From NCBI RefSeq assembly GCF_000420845.1, contig NZ_ATVS01000005.1, forward strand, positions 111,420 to 175,419: a stretch of 64,000 bases of DNA, given 5' to 3'. The stretch is from Butyrivibrio sp. AE3009. GTDB lineage: Bacteria > Bacillota > Clostridia > Lachnospirales > Lachnospiraceae. A program made the translations under genes and the position numbers. This document shows positions 9,014-17,228 of the stretch, one piece after another (positions within the stretch are counted from its first letter, which is position 1; every line of letters starts with the position of its first letter). Under the pieces are notes generated by a model. That model had not been told where the DNA came from. It searched no databases and worked only from the letters and a program-made list of their open reading frames with translations.

Positions 9014-9050
9014 GCGGTTGTCATTAAATGGCAGCCGCTGTTTTCTTTTT
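9014..9050 (+). terminator. Rho-independent terminator of fliW-csrA
   Basis: An 11-bp stem with G-U pairs (9014-9024 with 9028-9038, 3-base loop) is followed by TTTTCTTTTT (9041-9050). Confidence 0.85.
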
Positions 9051-9215
9051 AGATAGGACGGGCAAAATGGCGAAGGAAGCAAGTGGCCTGCAGCGGAGAA
9101 AATATGGCCGACGAAAGCACTGTGAAAACGCTGGTTTTCGTGCGCCTCGTGATTCTCTAAGGCTCGATGCCAAAGGAATGCCTCCTACTCATGCCAACTC
9201 GCCGGAAATAGGCTT
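9050..9215. repeat. Dispersed repeat element, copy 2
   Basis: The core 9109-9195 is homologous to the reverse strand of 5557-5644, sharing stretches such as GGTTTTCGTGCGCCTC and CTCCTACTCATGCC. An AGGACGGG motif upstream (near 9055-9062) matches the end of copy 1. The long terminal inverted repeats of copy 1 are not obvious here, so this copy seems decayed. The short open frame across it is not supported as a gene. Confidence 0.7.
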
Positions 9216-9299
9216 TGGGGCGGCAATCCTTGGGGAGAGGGAAGAGTTAAGGTTATTGGAGTAGTGGGATTATTGGGGGGGTGTTATTGAGGGGTAATG

Positions 9300-10484
9300 A
9301 TGAATATTTTGTATTTTGACTGGAATGAATTTAATGGGGCGGACTGCAGGGACGCCATGGAGAAACTGGGACATCAGATAGATATCATCAGGTTTGATAA
9401 TAGCTATTATGAGATGAATACCGGAAACCTTACTATCTTTGCGGATAAGGTGATTAAAAAGCTGGAAGAGGGAAAATACTATGACTGCGTATTCAGTTTT
9501 GATTATGTTCCTGCGCTGTCCGATGTGTGTCAGGTGTTTGAGGTTCCTTATATTTCCTGGGTGTTTGACTGTCCACATTATACGTTGGATTCACATACAT
9601 TGAGTAATCCGGTAAACAGAGTATATGTGTTTGACAGGATTTTGTGTGAAACACTGAGGAAGAAAGGATATGAGACAGTATTTCATTCGACGCTGGCGGT
9701 GAATTCTCAGAGATTAGAGAAGATATGTCAGGAGCTTGATGCTGAGAGCGATGGCAGGATAGTTTATCAGCATGATGTATGCTTCCTGGGAAGTTTGTAT
9801 GACAATGAATTTAATTATTATGACAGAGTCAAATACCTTCCTCCGGAGCTCAAGGGCTATACGGATGCACTTATCAAGGCCCAGGAGAGCCTGTTTGGAA
9901 CAGACCTTTTTAGTGAACCGGGAATAATGCCCTATGAGAAAATAAAGAAGATGAGGGAGTACATAAAATTCGAAGATACCGGGCAGTACGAAATTGACTA
10001 TGACAATGTAATATTGGATTTTCTCAGGAAGAAGGTAACTGTAAATGAGCGGCGTAATATCCTGACGGAAATGGGAAAGAAATTTGATACTGTTCTCTAT
10101 ACTCCACCGGGAGCCAGGCCTATAGAAAATGTCTGTAACCTTGGTTTTTGCGATTACATGACTAAGATGCCGAGAGTTTTTCGAAAATCCAAGATCAATC
10201 TGAATATCACCCTAAGATCTATCTTATCGGGGATACCTCTCAGAGTGGTGGATGTCTTGGCTGCGGGAGGTTTTCTTATTACCAACTATCAGGCTGAGAT
10301 AGCAGAATATTTCATTGATGGAGAAGAACTTGTTATAGCCTATTCTCCTGAAGATATGATAGAAAAAACCGCATATTACCTTGAGCACGATGATGAGCGC
10401 AAGGTAATAGCAAGGAGAGGGCAGGAAAAAGTTCTGAGGGATTTTGATTATAAAATACTACTTGAAGGAATTCTTACAATTTAG
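9300..10484 (+). CDS. CgeB-like glycosyltransferase (DUF3880 / Glyco_trans_1_2)
   Basis: A 394-residue GT-B type protein like spore maturation protein CgeB. The N half has the DUF3880 pattern (N-I-L-Y-F-D-W; F-S-F-D-Y-V-P; Y-I-S-W-V-F-D-C-P), and the C half has the donor-binding signature near residues 298-345 (I-N-L-N-I-T-L-R-S, G-I-P-L-R, G-G-F-L-I-T-N-Y-Q). Such proteins transfer sugars in the cytoplasm; clustering with flagellar genes points to flagellin as acceptor (inference). ATG 9300 is preferred over the adjacent ATG 9297 for spacing to GAGGGG. It lies between csrA and flaG and pairs with the PF04765-type gene behind it. Confidence 0.82.
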   Translation: MNILYFDWNEFNGADCRDAMEKLGHQIDIIRFDNSYYEMNTGNLTIFADKVIKKLEEGKYYDCVFSFDYVPALSDVCQVFEVPYISWVFDCPHYTLDSHTLSNPVNRVYVFDRILCETLRKKGYETVFHSTLAVNSQRLEKICQELDAESDGRIVYQHDVCFLGSLYDNEFNYYDRVKYLPPELKGYTDALIKAQESLFGTDLFSEPGIMPYEKIKKMREYIKFEDTGQYEIDYDNVILDFLRKKVTVNERRNILTEMGKKFDTVLYTPPGARPIENVCNLGFCDYMTKMPRVFRKSKINLNITLRSILSGIPLRVVDVLAAGGFLITNYQAEIAEYFIDGEELVIAYSPEDMIEKTAYYLEHDDERKVIARRGQEKVLRDFDYKILLEGILTI

Positions 10485-10510
10485 AACAAAATGGAAGATT
10501 GAGGGCAGTT

Positions 10511-11641
10511 ATGTTTGATGCTATTTCAGTATTAGAAAAAATAGAAAGTGTAGAAAAAAAATCAAATAACCCAAGGTTTTGTCAGGCAAATTACTCCGTG
10601 GATCAAAAAATGGAAAGATTACAATTGATACTAGGGATAATTCTGGAAATCAATGAAAATACTTCAGAAATATATAAGCTTAAGGCAGAGTATTTCAAAG
10701 GATCCGTTTCTGCTGAAGCTTTGAGCGTTATTATCCATTCTCTGGAGATAGCTGAATCCGAGACCGGAAAAGTAATAGAAGAAGCTTTAGAAGAATGGGA
10801 CTATTCGGGATATTTGACTTATGTCGGAAATCTTTCGATTTTAGAGAATGTTTACGGGAAATTGTTAAAGTATGAAAATGTCTTGAATAAGTACAAAACA
10901 GTTCATGAAAATGTACGTCATATCGTTAGAAACTATTATTCAAGGAAAGAATCTAAAGTATTTACCGGAAAAGGTGCCGTGTACACTGTTATAACCGGAA
11001 ATTATGATAATTTGAATGAACCGCTTGTTATAGATAAAGACTTAGATTATTACTGTTTTACTGACAATAAAGATATTAAGTCAGAGAATTGGACAATCGT
11101 ACATATTGAAGATGATATGGGATTGGACCCGATAAGATTAAATCGATATTATAAGTTTCTTATGTTTAAAGTGCTTCCTGAGTATGATTATTCTATCTAT
11201 ATAGATGGTAAAAATCAGATTACTGGTGACTTGAAAGAGTATATCAGATACTATTCTAGGGATAAATCCATGTTATGCGCTCCACATCCGCTGAGACAGA
11301 GCATTGAGGATGAGATAATTGAAGTTGGACGGTTAAATAAAGCGGATCCTAAGTTTATGACGGAGCAATTTGAACATTATAAACAAGCAGGATATGACGA
11401 GAGTATCCCTCTTATTGAAGGTTGCCTGTTGGTAAGAAATCATCATGATAAGCTTCTTCAAAAAGTTATGGAGGACTGGTTTGATGAGCTTTGTAAGTGG
11501 AGTTTCAGAGACCAGATTAGTCTCGGCTATGTATGTTGGAAGAATGGTTATGCTTTCGATCTTAGCGAGATTCTTATTTACGAAAATCCCTATATTAAAG
11601 AAATAGGACATGCAGTGAGAACAAGAACAGTAGAGAGATAA
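10511..11641 (+). CDS. PF04765 (TOD1/MUCI70-like, DUF616) glycosyltransferase
   Basis: 376 residues. A helical N-terminal part of about 150 residues precedes a DUF616/TOD1-MUCI70-like domain: A-V-Y-T-V-I-T-G-N-Y-D, C/F-T-D, a D-Y-S-I-Y-I-D-G-K strand with the acidic site, A-P-H-P-L-R, and the end motif F-R-D-Q-I-S-L-G-Y-V-C-W-K. The family is linked to glycan synthesis in plants and occurs in bacterial polysaccharide loci. ATG 10511 has GAGGG 5 bases upstream; a TTG at 10499 is less likely. It starts 26 bases after the CgeB-like gene, an operon. Two relatives occur at 19082 and 42812. Confidence 0.75.
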   Translation: MFDAISVLEKIESVEKKSNNPRFCQANYSVDQKMERLQLILGIILEINENTSEIYKLKAEYFKGSVSAEALSVIIHSLEIAESETGKVIEEALEEWDYSGYLTYVGNLSILENVYGKLLKYENVLNKYKTVHENVRHIVRNYYSRKESKVFTGKGAVYTVITGNYDNLNEPLVIDKDLDYYCFTDNKDIKSENWTIVHIEDDMGLDPIRLNRYYKFLMFKVLPEYDYSIYIDGKNQITGDLKEYIRYYSRDKSMLCAPHPLRQSIEDEIIEVGRLNKADPKFMTEQFEHYKQAGYDESIPLIEGCLLVRNHHDKLLQKVMEDWFDELCKWSFRDQISLGYVCWKNGYAFDLSEILIYENPYIKEIGHAVRTRTVER

Positions 11642-11686
11642 TTATAAATTTTTTATGAATTTTTTGCCTGAAGGGTAGTTGAAAGC

Positions 11687-11713
11687 TAAAGAAAAATATC
11701 CCATGTCCGATAT
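11687..11713 (+). promoter_or_regulatory. sigma28-type promoter of flaG-fliD-fliS-fliT
   Basis: TAAA (11687-11690), 15 bases, TCCGATAT (11706-11713): close to the consensus TAAA-N15-GCCGATAA and to the Bacillus SigD form. It lies 93 bases before flaG. Confidence 0.7.
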
Positions 11714-11806
11714 AATGGATAAATAGAACTGTCTTACTTTATGTAAAAGGTTAAGAACTATAGATGTAAGGGTTTATTCCTGATTCTGACACGGAGGTAT
11801 AGAATT

Positions 11807-12283
11807 ATGGGAATTGAAGCAATCAATGGGTTTAGTCCTCTTATTCAGGCGACTCAGCCCCAGGTAAGGACGCAGGTCCAGGAACAGAGTCAGTCTCAGT
11901 CTGAGATTGTAAATCAGGAGGCCAATGCCGCTCAGGCTATGGAGCTAAAAGTAGAAGCTGCTGATAATTCAGCAGGTTCTAATAGTGGTACTCAGAGTGG
12001 CCCTCAGAGTTTTGCACAGTCCCAGACACACCTTCAGGAAACTGAGGAGCAGATTCAGGCTGATAACGAAAAGGTCAAAAAGGCCATTTCTCAGATGGCC
12101 AAGAACATGAGCTCCAATGCAGAAGCGGTATTTGGAATTCATGACAAGACCAACAGAGTAACTATCAAGATGGTGGACAAGGAGACCAAGAAGGTGATCA
12201 AAGAGTTCCCGCCGGACGAGACTCTCGATATGATCGCCAAGGTATGGGAAATTGCCGGCATCCTGGTAGACGAAAAGAGATAA
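11807..12283 (+). CDS. flaG: FlaG family flagellar protein
   Basis: 158 residues. The first 80 are low-complexity, rich in Gln, Ser and Ala; the rest is the FlaG domain (V-K-K-A-I-S-Q-M-A-K-N, F-G-I-H-D-K-T-N-R-V-T-I-K-M-V-D-K-E-T-K-K-V-I-K-E-F-P). FlaG influences filament length and sits with fliD in many bacteria. A GGAGGT site precedes the ATG. It is first in the operon flaG-fliD-fliS-fliT-like driven by the sigma28-type promoter. Confidence 0.9.
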   Translation: MGIEAINGFSPLIQATQPQVRTQVQEQSQSQSEIVNQEANAAQAMELKVEAADNSAGSNSGTQSGPQSFAQSQTHLQETEEQIQADNEKVKKAISQMAKNMSSNAEAVFGIHDKTNRVTIKMVDKETKKVIKEFPPDETLDMIAKVWEIAGILVDEKR

Positions 12284-12351
12284 CTGTAGGTACACCTTTA
12301 TGGAAAAGGATTTCCATGCGGTAACTCACGGATTGAGAAAGGAGAGAAACT

Positions 12352-13842
12352 ATGCCTATCAGAATAACAGGAATGAATTCGGGCCTGGATACCGAGAGCA
12401 TCATAACCGCTCTTACCAGTTCCAAACAGACCAAGCTTGATAATTTCAAGGGCGACCAGAAAAAACTTACCTGGAAACAGGATAAATGGAAAGAACTTAA
12501 CAAGAAGGTCGTTTCCTTCTATAATGGGGCGCTCAGCTCCATGAGATTTTCAACAGCCTATACCAAGAAGACCACAACAGCTTCCAATGCCAATGCTGTT
12601 TCGGTTGTTACCGGCGAAAATGCAATGGATGCAGTTCAGAACTTGAGCATCACCAGTCTTGCTAAAGCTTCATACATGAGTGGAAAAGAGGTAAAGGCCG
12701 GAACAGAAAAAGCCAAGCTGTCCACAGAACTTAGCGAGATTACAGGCTTTACAGCCGGGGATATTAACTTCACCGTAGGTGGAGAGAGTAAGTCCATAAC
12801 AGTAGAAGATGGCGATACTATAAGTGATGTACTTAGCAAACTTAAAGAGGAAGCCGGAGATAAGATCAATTTTAACTTTGATGAGAGCACCGGAAGGTTC
12901 TTTGCTGCAGGTAAGGAAACAGGAACTGCGGCAAACATCTCCTTTGAGGATAGCGACGCCGCAGCTGCTCTTGGTCTCTCCACAGCAACTATTCAGAACG
13001 GATCTAAGGCTAAGATTATCCTTAATGATGAAGAGTATGAATCTGACAGTAACACCTTCCAGATAAATGGATTAACTATTACAGCAAATGAAGTGGCTGA
13101 GAATATAACCCTTACCACCAAGCAGGATACCAGTGGAATTTATGACAACATCAAGAAGCTGGTTAAAGAGTACAATGACATTATGAAAGAGTTTTCAACT
13201 CTTTATAATGCCGATAAAGCTACGAAGTATAAGATGCTCACGGATGATGAAAAAGATGCCATGAGCGACAGCGAGGTTGAGGACTGGGAGAACAAGATTA
13301 AATCAGGACTCCTCAGCGGTGATGAGACAGTTGGAACTATCAGATCTGCTCTCAGAGATATTGTGAGTAGTTCCTTTGAGGTTACCTTAAAGGATGGCTC
13401 CAAACAGAAATACTCATTGGCATCGCTGGGAATAGCTACCGGTAGCTATTTCTCAACAGAAGAAAATGAAAGAGATCTTCTTCATATAGACGGAGATCCG
13501 GATGATGACTCTACAAGTGGAAATACAGATCTTCTTAAGGCGGCCATATCAAGTGACCCTGCAATGGTTCAGGATTTGTTTACTCAGCTGTCAAGATCAA
13601 TGTATTCCAAGTTGTCAGATCTGATGAAAGGCACGCAGTACAGCAGCGCATTCACCATTTATGAAGATAAACTTATGGCTTCACAGTATAGCGCCTACAA
13701 CACCAAGATCTCCGATGCACAGTCAGCACTGGAGGCTGCACAGGACAAGTACTACAAGAAGTTCTCCAAGATGGAGACCGCACTTAGTAAGATCAATAGT
13801 TCCAGCGGTTCATTGTCAAGTTTCTTTGGCGGTGGAGGCTGA
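12352..13842 (+). CDS. fliD: Flagellar filament cap FliD
   Basis: 496 residues. FliD (HAP2) caps the growing filament and inserts flagellin subunits. The N-terminal domain shows the family pattern I-R-I-T-G-M-N-S-G-L-D-T-E-S-I-I and K-L-T-W-K-Q-D-K-W; a flagellin-hook IN-like central part (N-I-x-F-x-x) and the C-terminal domain (Y-N-D-I-M-K-E-F, ending in coiled coil and a Ser/Gly-rich tail) follow. AAGGAGAG precedes ATG 12352. Its chaperone candidate is the fliT-like gene two positions on. Confidence 0.95.
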   Translation: MPIRITGMNSGLDTESIITALTSSKQTKLDNFKGDQKKLTWKQDKWKELNKKVVSFYNGALSSMRFSTAYTKKTTTASNANAVSVVTGENAMDAVQNLSITSLAKASYMSGKEVKAGTEKAKLSTELSEITGFTAGDINFTVGGESKSITVEDGDTISDVLSKLKEEAGDKINFNFDESTGRFFAAGKETGTAANISFEDSDAAAALGLSTATIQNGSKAKIILNDEEYESDSNTFQINGLTITANEVAENITLTTKQDTSGIYDNIKKLVKEYNDIMKEFSTLYNADKATKYKMLTDDEKDAMSDSEVEDWENKIKSGLLSGDETVGTIRSALRDIVSSSFEVTLKDGSKQKYSLASLGIATGSYFSTEENERDLLHIDGDPDDDSTSGNTDLLKAAISSDPAMVQDLFTQLSRSMYSKLSDLMKGTQYSSAFTIYEDKLMASQYSAYNTKISDAQSALEAAQDKYYKKFSKMETALSKINSSSGSLSSFFGGGG

Positions 13843-13893
13843 TAGCATAAGAGTATTACTATAATAAAACTATAGATTGAGAGGGAGCAAAGT

Positions 13894-14295
13894 ATGCCAG
13901 TACTTACAACTCAACAGAAGGCTTATGCACAGTATAAAAATAACAAGATAATGAGTGCTTCAAAACCGGAGCTTACTCTTATGCTTTATGACGGGGCTAT
14001 CAAATTCCTCAACATTGCAGATTTTGCAATTGAAAAGAATGATATATTTAAGGCCCATGAGAATATCGTAAAGACTGAGAAAATAATTGAGTATCTTAGA
14101 AGCACTCTAGATATGAAATATCCCGTTGCTCAGGACTTTGAAAACATGTATTCTTATATTGCAAGGAGACTTGTTGAGGCCAATATAGCTAAGGACAGAG
14201 AGATAGTTGCTGAGGTCAATAAGCATATGCATGCAATTAGAGATAATTGGGTTGAAGTTATGAAAGCAAATCATGTTATGGTGAAGGATGCATAA
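13894..14295 (+). CDS. fliS: Flagellin export chaperone FliS
   Basis: 133 residues, four-helix bundle. FliS binds the C terminus of newly made flagellin and prevents cytoplasmic polymerisation. Family signatures are A-Y-A-Q-Y-K-N-N-K near residues 10-18, P-E-L-T-L-M-L-Y-D-G-A-I-K-F, and Y-I-A-R-R-L-V-E-A-N near residue 90. The gene lies between fliD and the fliT-like gene, 51 and 12 bases apart, in one operon. Confidence 0.95.
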   Translation: MPVLTTQQKAYAQYKNNKIMSASKPELTLMLYDGAIKFLNIADFAIEKNDIFKAHENIVKTEKIIEYLRSTLDMKYPVAQDFENMYSYIARRLVEANIAKDREIVAEVNKHMHAIRDNWVEVMKANHVMVKDA

Positions 14296-14307
14296 AAGGA
14301 GACTGGG

Positions 14308-14787
14308 ATGATAGCTTCTAGTTTGGACATGCTGGAGGATAGCCTTATTAAGAAGATTGAGGTTATGGACAGGATTCAAGAGGAAAACGACAGACAGACG
14401 GAAGTTTTGAAGAATTCTGAAGAGGTTGATGAAAAGGCCTTTGATGATACAGTGGAAAAGAAGGGAGAGCTGGTGGACCAGCTTCTTCTTTTGGATGAAG
14501 GGTTCCAGTCACTGTTTGACCGGGTCAAAGAAGAACTTGGTAATAATAAGGATATGTATAAGGAACAGATAGGAAGACTTCAGAATCTGATTCATGAAGT
14601 TATGGACCGAAGTTTATCCATAGAAGCTCACGAGCATAGAAATAAAAAGCTGGCAGAGCAGTATTTCAGCACTACCAGGCAGCGCCTTGAGAGTAATAAA
14701 AAGAGTTCTGCGGTAGCATTTAATTATTATCAGACAATGAATAAGTTTAAAGATATTCCACCTCAGTTTTTAGATCAGAAGAACTGA
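14308..14787 (+). CDS. FliT/FlgN-like flagellar chaperone (putative)
   Basis: 159 residues, almost wholly helical, charged, with no enzyme motif. Its place just after fliS is that of FliT, the FliD chaperone; FlgN-like export proteins are also found in this position in Clostridia. Sequence features alone do not settle which. The ATG has AAAGGAGA upstream and starts 12 bases behind fliS. A strong terminator closes the operon at 14815-14843. Confidence 0.6.
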   Translation: MIASSLDMLEDSLIKKIEVMDRIQEENDRQTEVLKNSEEVDEKAFDDTVEKKGELVDQLLLLDEGFQSLFDRVKEELGNNKDMYKEQIGRLQNLIHEVMDRSLSIEAHEHRNKKLAEQYFSTTRQRLESNKKSSAVAFNYYQTMNKFKDIPPQFLDQKN

Positions 14788-14814
14788 AACAGTTTGAAAA
14801 AAATCGATTTCATT

Positions 14815-14843
14815 AAGGAGCATGTATATGCTCCTTTTTTTTT
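14815..14843 (+). terminator. Rho-independent terminator after fliT-like gene
   Basis: Perfect 9-bp stem AAGGAGCAT / ATGCTCCTT (14815-14823, 14828-14836) with a 4-base loop and a long T-run to 14843. Confidence 0.92.
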
Positions 14844-15024
14844 GTATAAATTAACGAAATACGATATAATATATATACGATTAGCGAAATTTATTTCGTG
14901 CCTTGTTTTATGCGGAAGAGCATCTATATCGGCTACTTAACCACAAAACTTAATAGCAAAATCGGAAAAACTTAAAAAAATTTCAAAAATTCAAAAAAAT
15001 TAGAAAAAAACATTCACAAGGGGT

Positions 15025-15050
15025 TAAGAAGGACAAAAAAAGGACGATAC
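15025..15050 (+). promoter_or_regulatory. sigma28-like promoter of flagellin 1
   Basis: TAAG (15025-15028), 14 bases, GACGATAC (15043-15050), preceded by dense A-tracts. One base shorter in spacing and less exact than the flagellin 2 promoter. Confidence 0.6.
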
Positions 15051-15167
15051 TTATAGTGAAAGAACAAAACCAAAGCAGCCATGGAAGGGACTCCGCATTA
15101 GGTCTGCACATTAAATTAAAATGGAAAGGCAGCAGGGAAGCGGGCCCCCTTCATGGAGGATAATATT

Positions 15168-16043
15168 ATGGTAGTTCAACACAATATCACCGCAATGAAC
15201 TCTAACAGACAGCTTGGTATTACAACAAACGTTCAGGCTAAGGCCAGTGAGAAGCTTTCTTCCGGTTACAAGATCAACAGAGCAGCAGATGATGCAGCAG
15301 GTCTTGCGATTTCCGAAAAGATGAGACGTCAGGTAAGAGGTCTTACCCAGGCTTCTGCCAACGCTCAGGATGGAATTTCAGTAGTACAGACAGCTGAGGG
15401 AGCTCTTAACGAAGTTCACGACATGCTCCAGAGAATGAACGAACTGGCAGTTAAGGCAGCGAATGATACTCTTCAGACAACGGACAGACAGTACATCCAG
15501 TCAGAGGTTGCAGCTCTTGCAAGTGAGATTTCCCGAACTGCCGAGTCAACGGAGTTTAATAACCAACATCTTTTAGATGGATCATTTACAGGCAAATATC
15601 TCCAAGTCGGTTCAGAAACAGCCGGTGAGAATCAGATAATGATTAGTATCTTGGCTTTAAGCGCAACCAGTATAGGAGTTGCAGCAACACATACTGCTAC
15701 AGAAAATGATGATATTGATCCTACTAAGACAGACGGTAACCAGATAAATGTAATGAACCATGCGAATGCTAAGGGGTCGATAGAGCGAATAAAGTCAGCA
15801 TTGATTTCAATTTCAAAGCAGAGATCAGATCTCGGTGCAATCCAGAACAGACTTGAACATACAATTAAGAATCTGGATAACGTAGTAGAGAATACCCAGG
15901 CAGCTGAATCACAGATCCGTGACACAGACATGGCAGAGGAGATGGTTAGATATTCCAATAACAACATCCTCATGCAGGCCGGACAGTCAATGCTGGCTCA
16001 AGCCAATCAGACAAATCAGGGTGTTCTTTCACTGCTTCAGTAA
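15168..16043 (+). CDS. fliC: Flagellin, copy 1
   Basis: 291-residue filament protein. The N-terminal D0/D1 (V-V-Q-H-N-I-T-A-M-N-S-N-R-Q; S-S-G-Y-K-I-N-R-A-A-D-D-A-A-G-L) and C-terminal D1/D0 (R-L-E-H-T-I-K-N-L-D-N-V, Q-A-G-Q-S-M-L-A-Q-A-N-Q) are standard; the outer D2/D3 domains are absent apart from a variable stretch near residues 170-205, a likely glycan-bearing surface. ATG 15168 has GGAGG (15155-15159) at good spacing; an ATG at 15153 overlaps that site. The second copy is near identical at both ends but differs in the middle. Exported by the flagellar type III system, no signal peptide. Confidence 0.96.
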   Translation: MVVQHNITAMNSNRQLGITTNVQAKASEKLSSGYKINRAADDAAGLAISEKMRRQVRGLTQASANAQDGISVVQTAEGALNEVHDMLQRMNELAVKAANDTLQTTDRQYIQSEVAALASEISRTAESTEFNNQHLLDGSFTGKYLQVGSETAGENQIMISILALSATSIGVAATHTATENDDIDPTKTDGNQINVMNHANAKGSIERIKSALISISKQRSDLGAIQNRLEHTIKNLDNVVENTQAAESQIRDTDMAEEMVRYSNNNILMQAGQSMLAQANQTNQGVLSLLQ

Positions 16044-16064
16044 TACAGATAAAACGTTTCCAAC

Positions 16065-16090
16065 AGGGCTTGGCCGAGTGGTCAGGCCCT
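16065..16090 (+). terminator. Hairpin after flagellin 1
   Basis: AGGGCTTGGCC (16065-16075) pairs with GGTCAGGCCCT (16080-16090) around GAGT, with one G-U and few mismatches, followed by a T-rich tail. Placed 21 bases after the stop, it likely terminates or protects the flagellin 1 mRNA. Confidence 0.7.
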
Positions 16091-16136
16091 TCAATTTGTT
16101 TATGGAAAATTTATATTATATTTTTAAAAATAGGGG

Positions 16137-16163
16137 TAAAGTTTTTAGAATTATGGACGATAA
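16137..16163 (+). promoter_or_regulatory. sigma28 promoter of flagellin 2
   Basis: TAAA (16137-16140), 15 bases, GACGATAA (16156-16163): 11 of 12 positions of the consensus TAAA-N15-GCCGATAA. The leader would be about 107 bases. Confidence 0.82.
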
Positions 16164-16235
16164 TAAAGGTGTAAAGAACAAGGAACTGTTATTAGACCAG
16201 CACTGATAATAGTTTCGGTAAATTAAACCAAACGA

Positions 16236-16268
16236 GCTGCAAGGACGCAGCCGTACAAATCAAGGAGG
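16236..16268 (+). promoter_or_regulatory. Predicted CsrA-binding leader of flagellin 2
   Basis: GCTGC (16236-16240) and GCAGC (16247-16251) form a perfect stem presenting AAGGAC in a 6-base loop. A second GGA lies in the Shine-Dalgarno AAGGAGG (16262-16268). A looped GGA plus one in the ribosome binding site is the layout of the CsrA-controlled hag leader of Bacillus subtilis; fliW and csrA are in the same locus. Confidence 0.7.
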
Positions 16269-16276
16269 ATAAAATT

Positions 16277-17101
16277 ATGGTAGTACAACACAACATTACA
16301 GCGATGAATTCAAACAGACAGCTTGGTATCACAACTGGTATCCAGGCAAAGTCAAGTGAGAAACTGTCATCCGGTTACAAGATCAACAGAGCAGCAGATG
16401 ATGCAGCAGGTCTTGCAATTTCCGAAAAGATGAGACGTCAGGTAAGAGGTCTTACACAGGCTTCTGCTAACGCTCAGGATGGTATTTCTGCAGTACAGAC
16501 AGCTGAAGGTGCTCTTAACGAAGTTCATGAGATGCTTCAGAGAATGAACGAGCTGGCTACTAAGGCAGCTAACGACACATTGCAGTCTACAGATCGTGAT
16601 TATATCCAGTCAGAGCTGAATGCTCTTTCAACTGAGATTGATCGTACATCTGCTGCAACAGAGTTCAACAATCAGAAGCTCCTTGACGGTACATTCCAGA
16701 ACAAGAATCTTCAGGTTGGTTCTGAGACAGAAGCAAAGAACCAGATTCAGATCAGTATCAGTGCTATGAGCGCTAGTGCAGTTGGTGTTCAGACAGCAAA
16801 TATTTCTGTTAGTGATCATGCTGCAGCTAAGGATACAATGACTGCTATAAAGAACGCTCTTCAGAGTGTTTCTGAGCAGAGATCTAACCTTGGTGCTATT
16901 CAGAACAGACTTGAGCACACAATCAAGAACCTTGATAACGTTGTTGAGAATACTCAGGCAGCTGAGTCAGCTATCCGTGATACAGATATGGCTACCGAGA
17001 TGGTTAAGTATTCAAATAACAACATCCTTGCACAGGCTGGTCAGTCCATGCTGGCACAGGCTAACCAGTCCAACCAGGGTGTTCTTTCACTTCTCGGATA
17101 A
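16277..17101 (+). CDS. fliC: Flagellin, copy 2
   Basis: 274-residue flagellin with only D0/D1 domains; N and C termini nearly match copy 1, the centre (about residues 170-200) is shorter. Its sigma28 promoter, CsrA-type leader and strong AAGGAGG site are better than those of copy 1, so it may be the major flagellin (inference). Synonymous codon choice differs between the copies (more T-ending codons here), suggesting an old duplication or recombination limited to the ends. A terminator at 17162-17189 follows. Confidence 0.96.
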   Translation: MVVQHNITAMNSNRQLGITTGIQAKSSEKLSSGYKINRAADDAAGLAISEKMRRQVRGLTQASANAQDGISAVQTAEGALNEVHEMLQRMNELATKAANDTLQSTDRDYIQSELNALSTEIDRTSAATEFNNQKLLDGTFQNKNLQVGSETEAKNQIQISISAMSASAVGVQTANISVSDHAAAKDTMTAIKNALQSVSEQRSNLGAIQNRLEHTIKNLDNVVENTQAAESAIRDTDMATEMVKYSNNNILAQAGQSMLAQANQSNQGVLSLLG

Positions 17102-17161
17102 TTATATTTGTAACGCTTTGTTTATAAAACGTCTGTTGAAAACATTGCAACTACCCAAAAA

Positions 17162-17189
17162 GGGCTCCGGTTTTCCGGGGCTCTTTTTT
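17162..17189 (+). terminator. Rho-independent terminator of flagellin 2
   Basis: GGGCTCCGG (17162-17170) pairs with CCGGGGCTC (17175-17183) using two G-U pairs, loop TTTT, then TTTTTT (17184-17189). Confidence 0.88.
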
Positions 17190-17192
17190 CGA

Positions 17193-17222
17193 TTTACAGT
17201 GATCATGCATATTGAGTATAAT
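17193..17222 (+). promoter_or_regulatory. Possible housekeeping promoter giving a leaderless transcript
   Basis: TTTACA (17193-17198), 18 bases, TATAAT (17217-17222). The next gene's ATG is at 17229, about where transcription would start, and no ribosome binding site precedes it. Confidence 0.45.
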
Positions 17223-17228
17223 TAGTGT

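Larger units (their letters stand above)
14788..15167. other. fliT-fliC1 intergenic and leader region
   Basis: It contains the fliS-fliT terminator, a run of A-tracts (about 14945-15012) that could act as an UP element, a sigma28-like promoter and a leader of about 110 bases before the first flagellin. In that leader, ATGGA (15081-15085) and TCCGCAT (15092-15098) can pair with AGGGAC in the loop, a possible but weaker CsrA site. Confidence 0.55.

Noticed and set aside
9028..9264. 78-residue open frame between csrA and the CgeB-like gene.
   Set aside because: It starts inside the csrA terminator and lies over the dispersed repeat copy 2.
16060..16095. GGCCGAGTGGTCAGGCC looks like the 5' part of a tRNA-Leu/Ser/Tyr.
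   Set aside because: No acceptor stem, anticodon or T arm follows; the stretch folds as a terminator hairpin after the flagellin gene.
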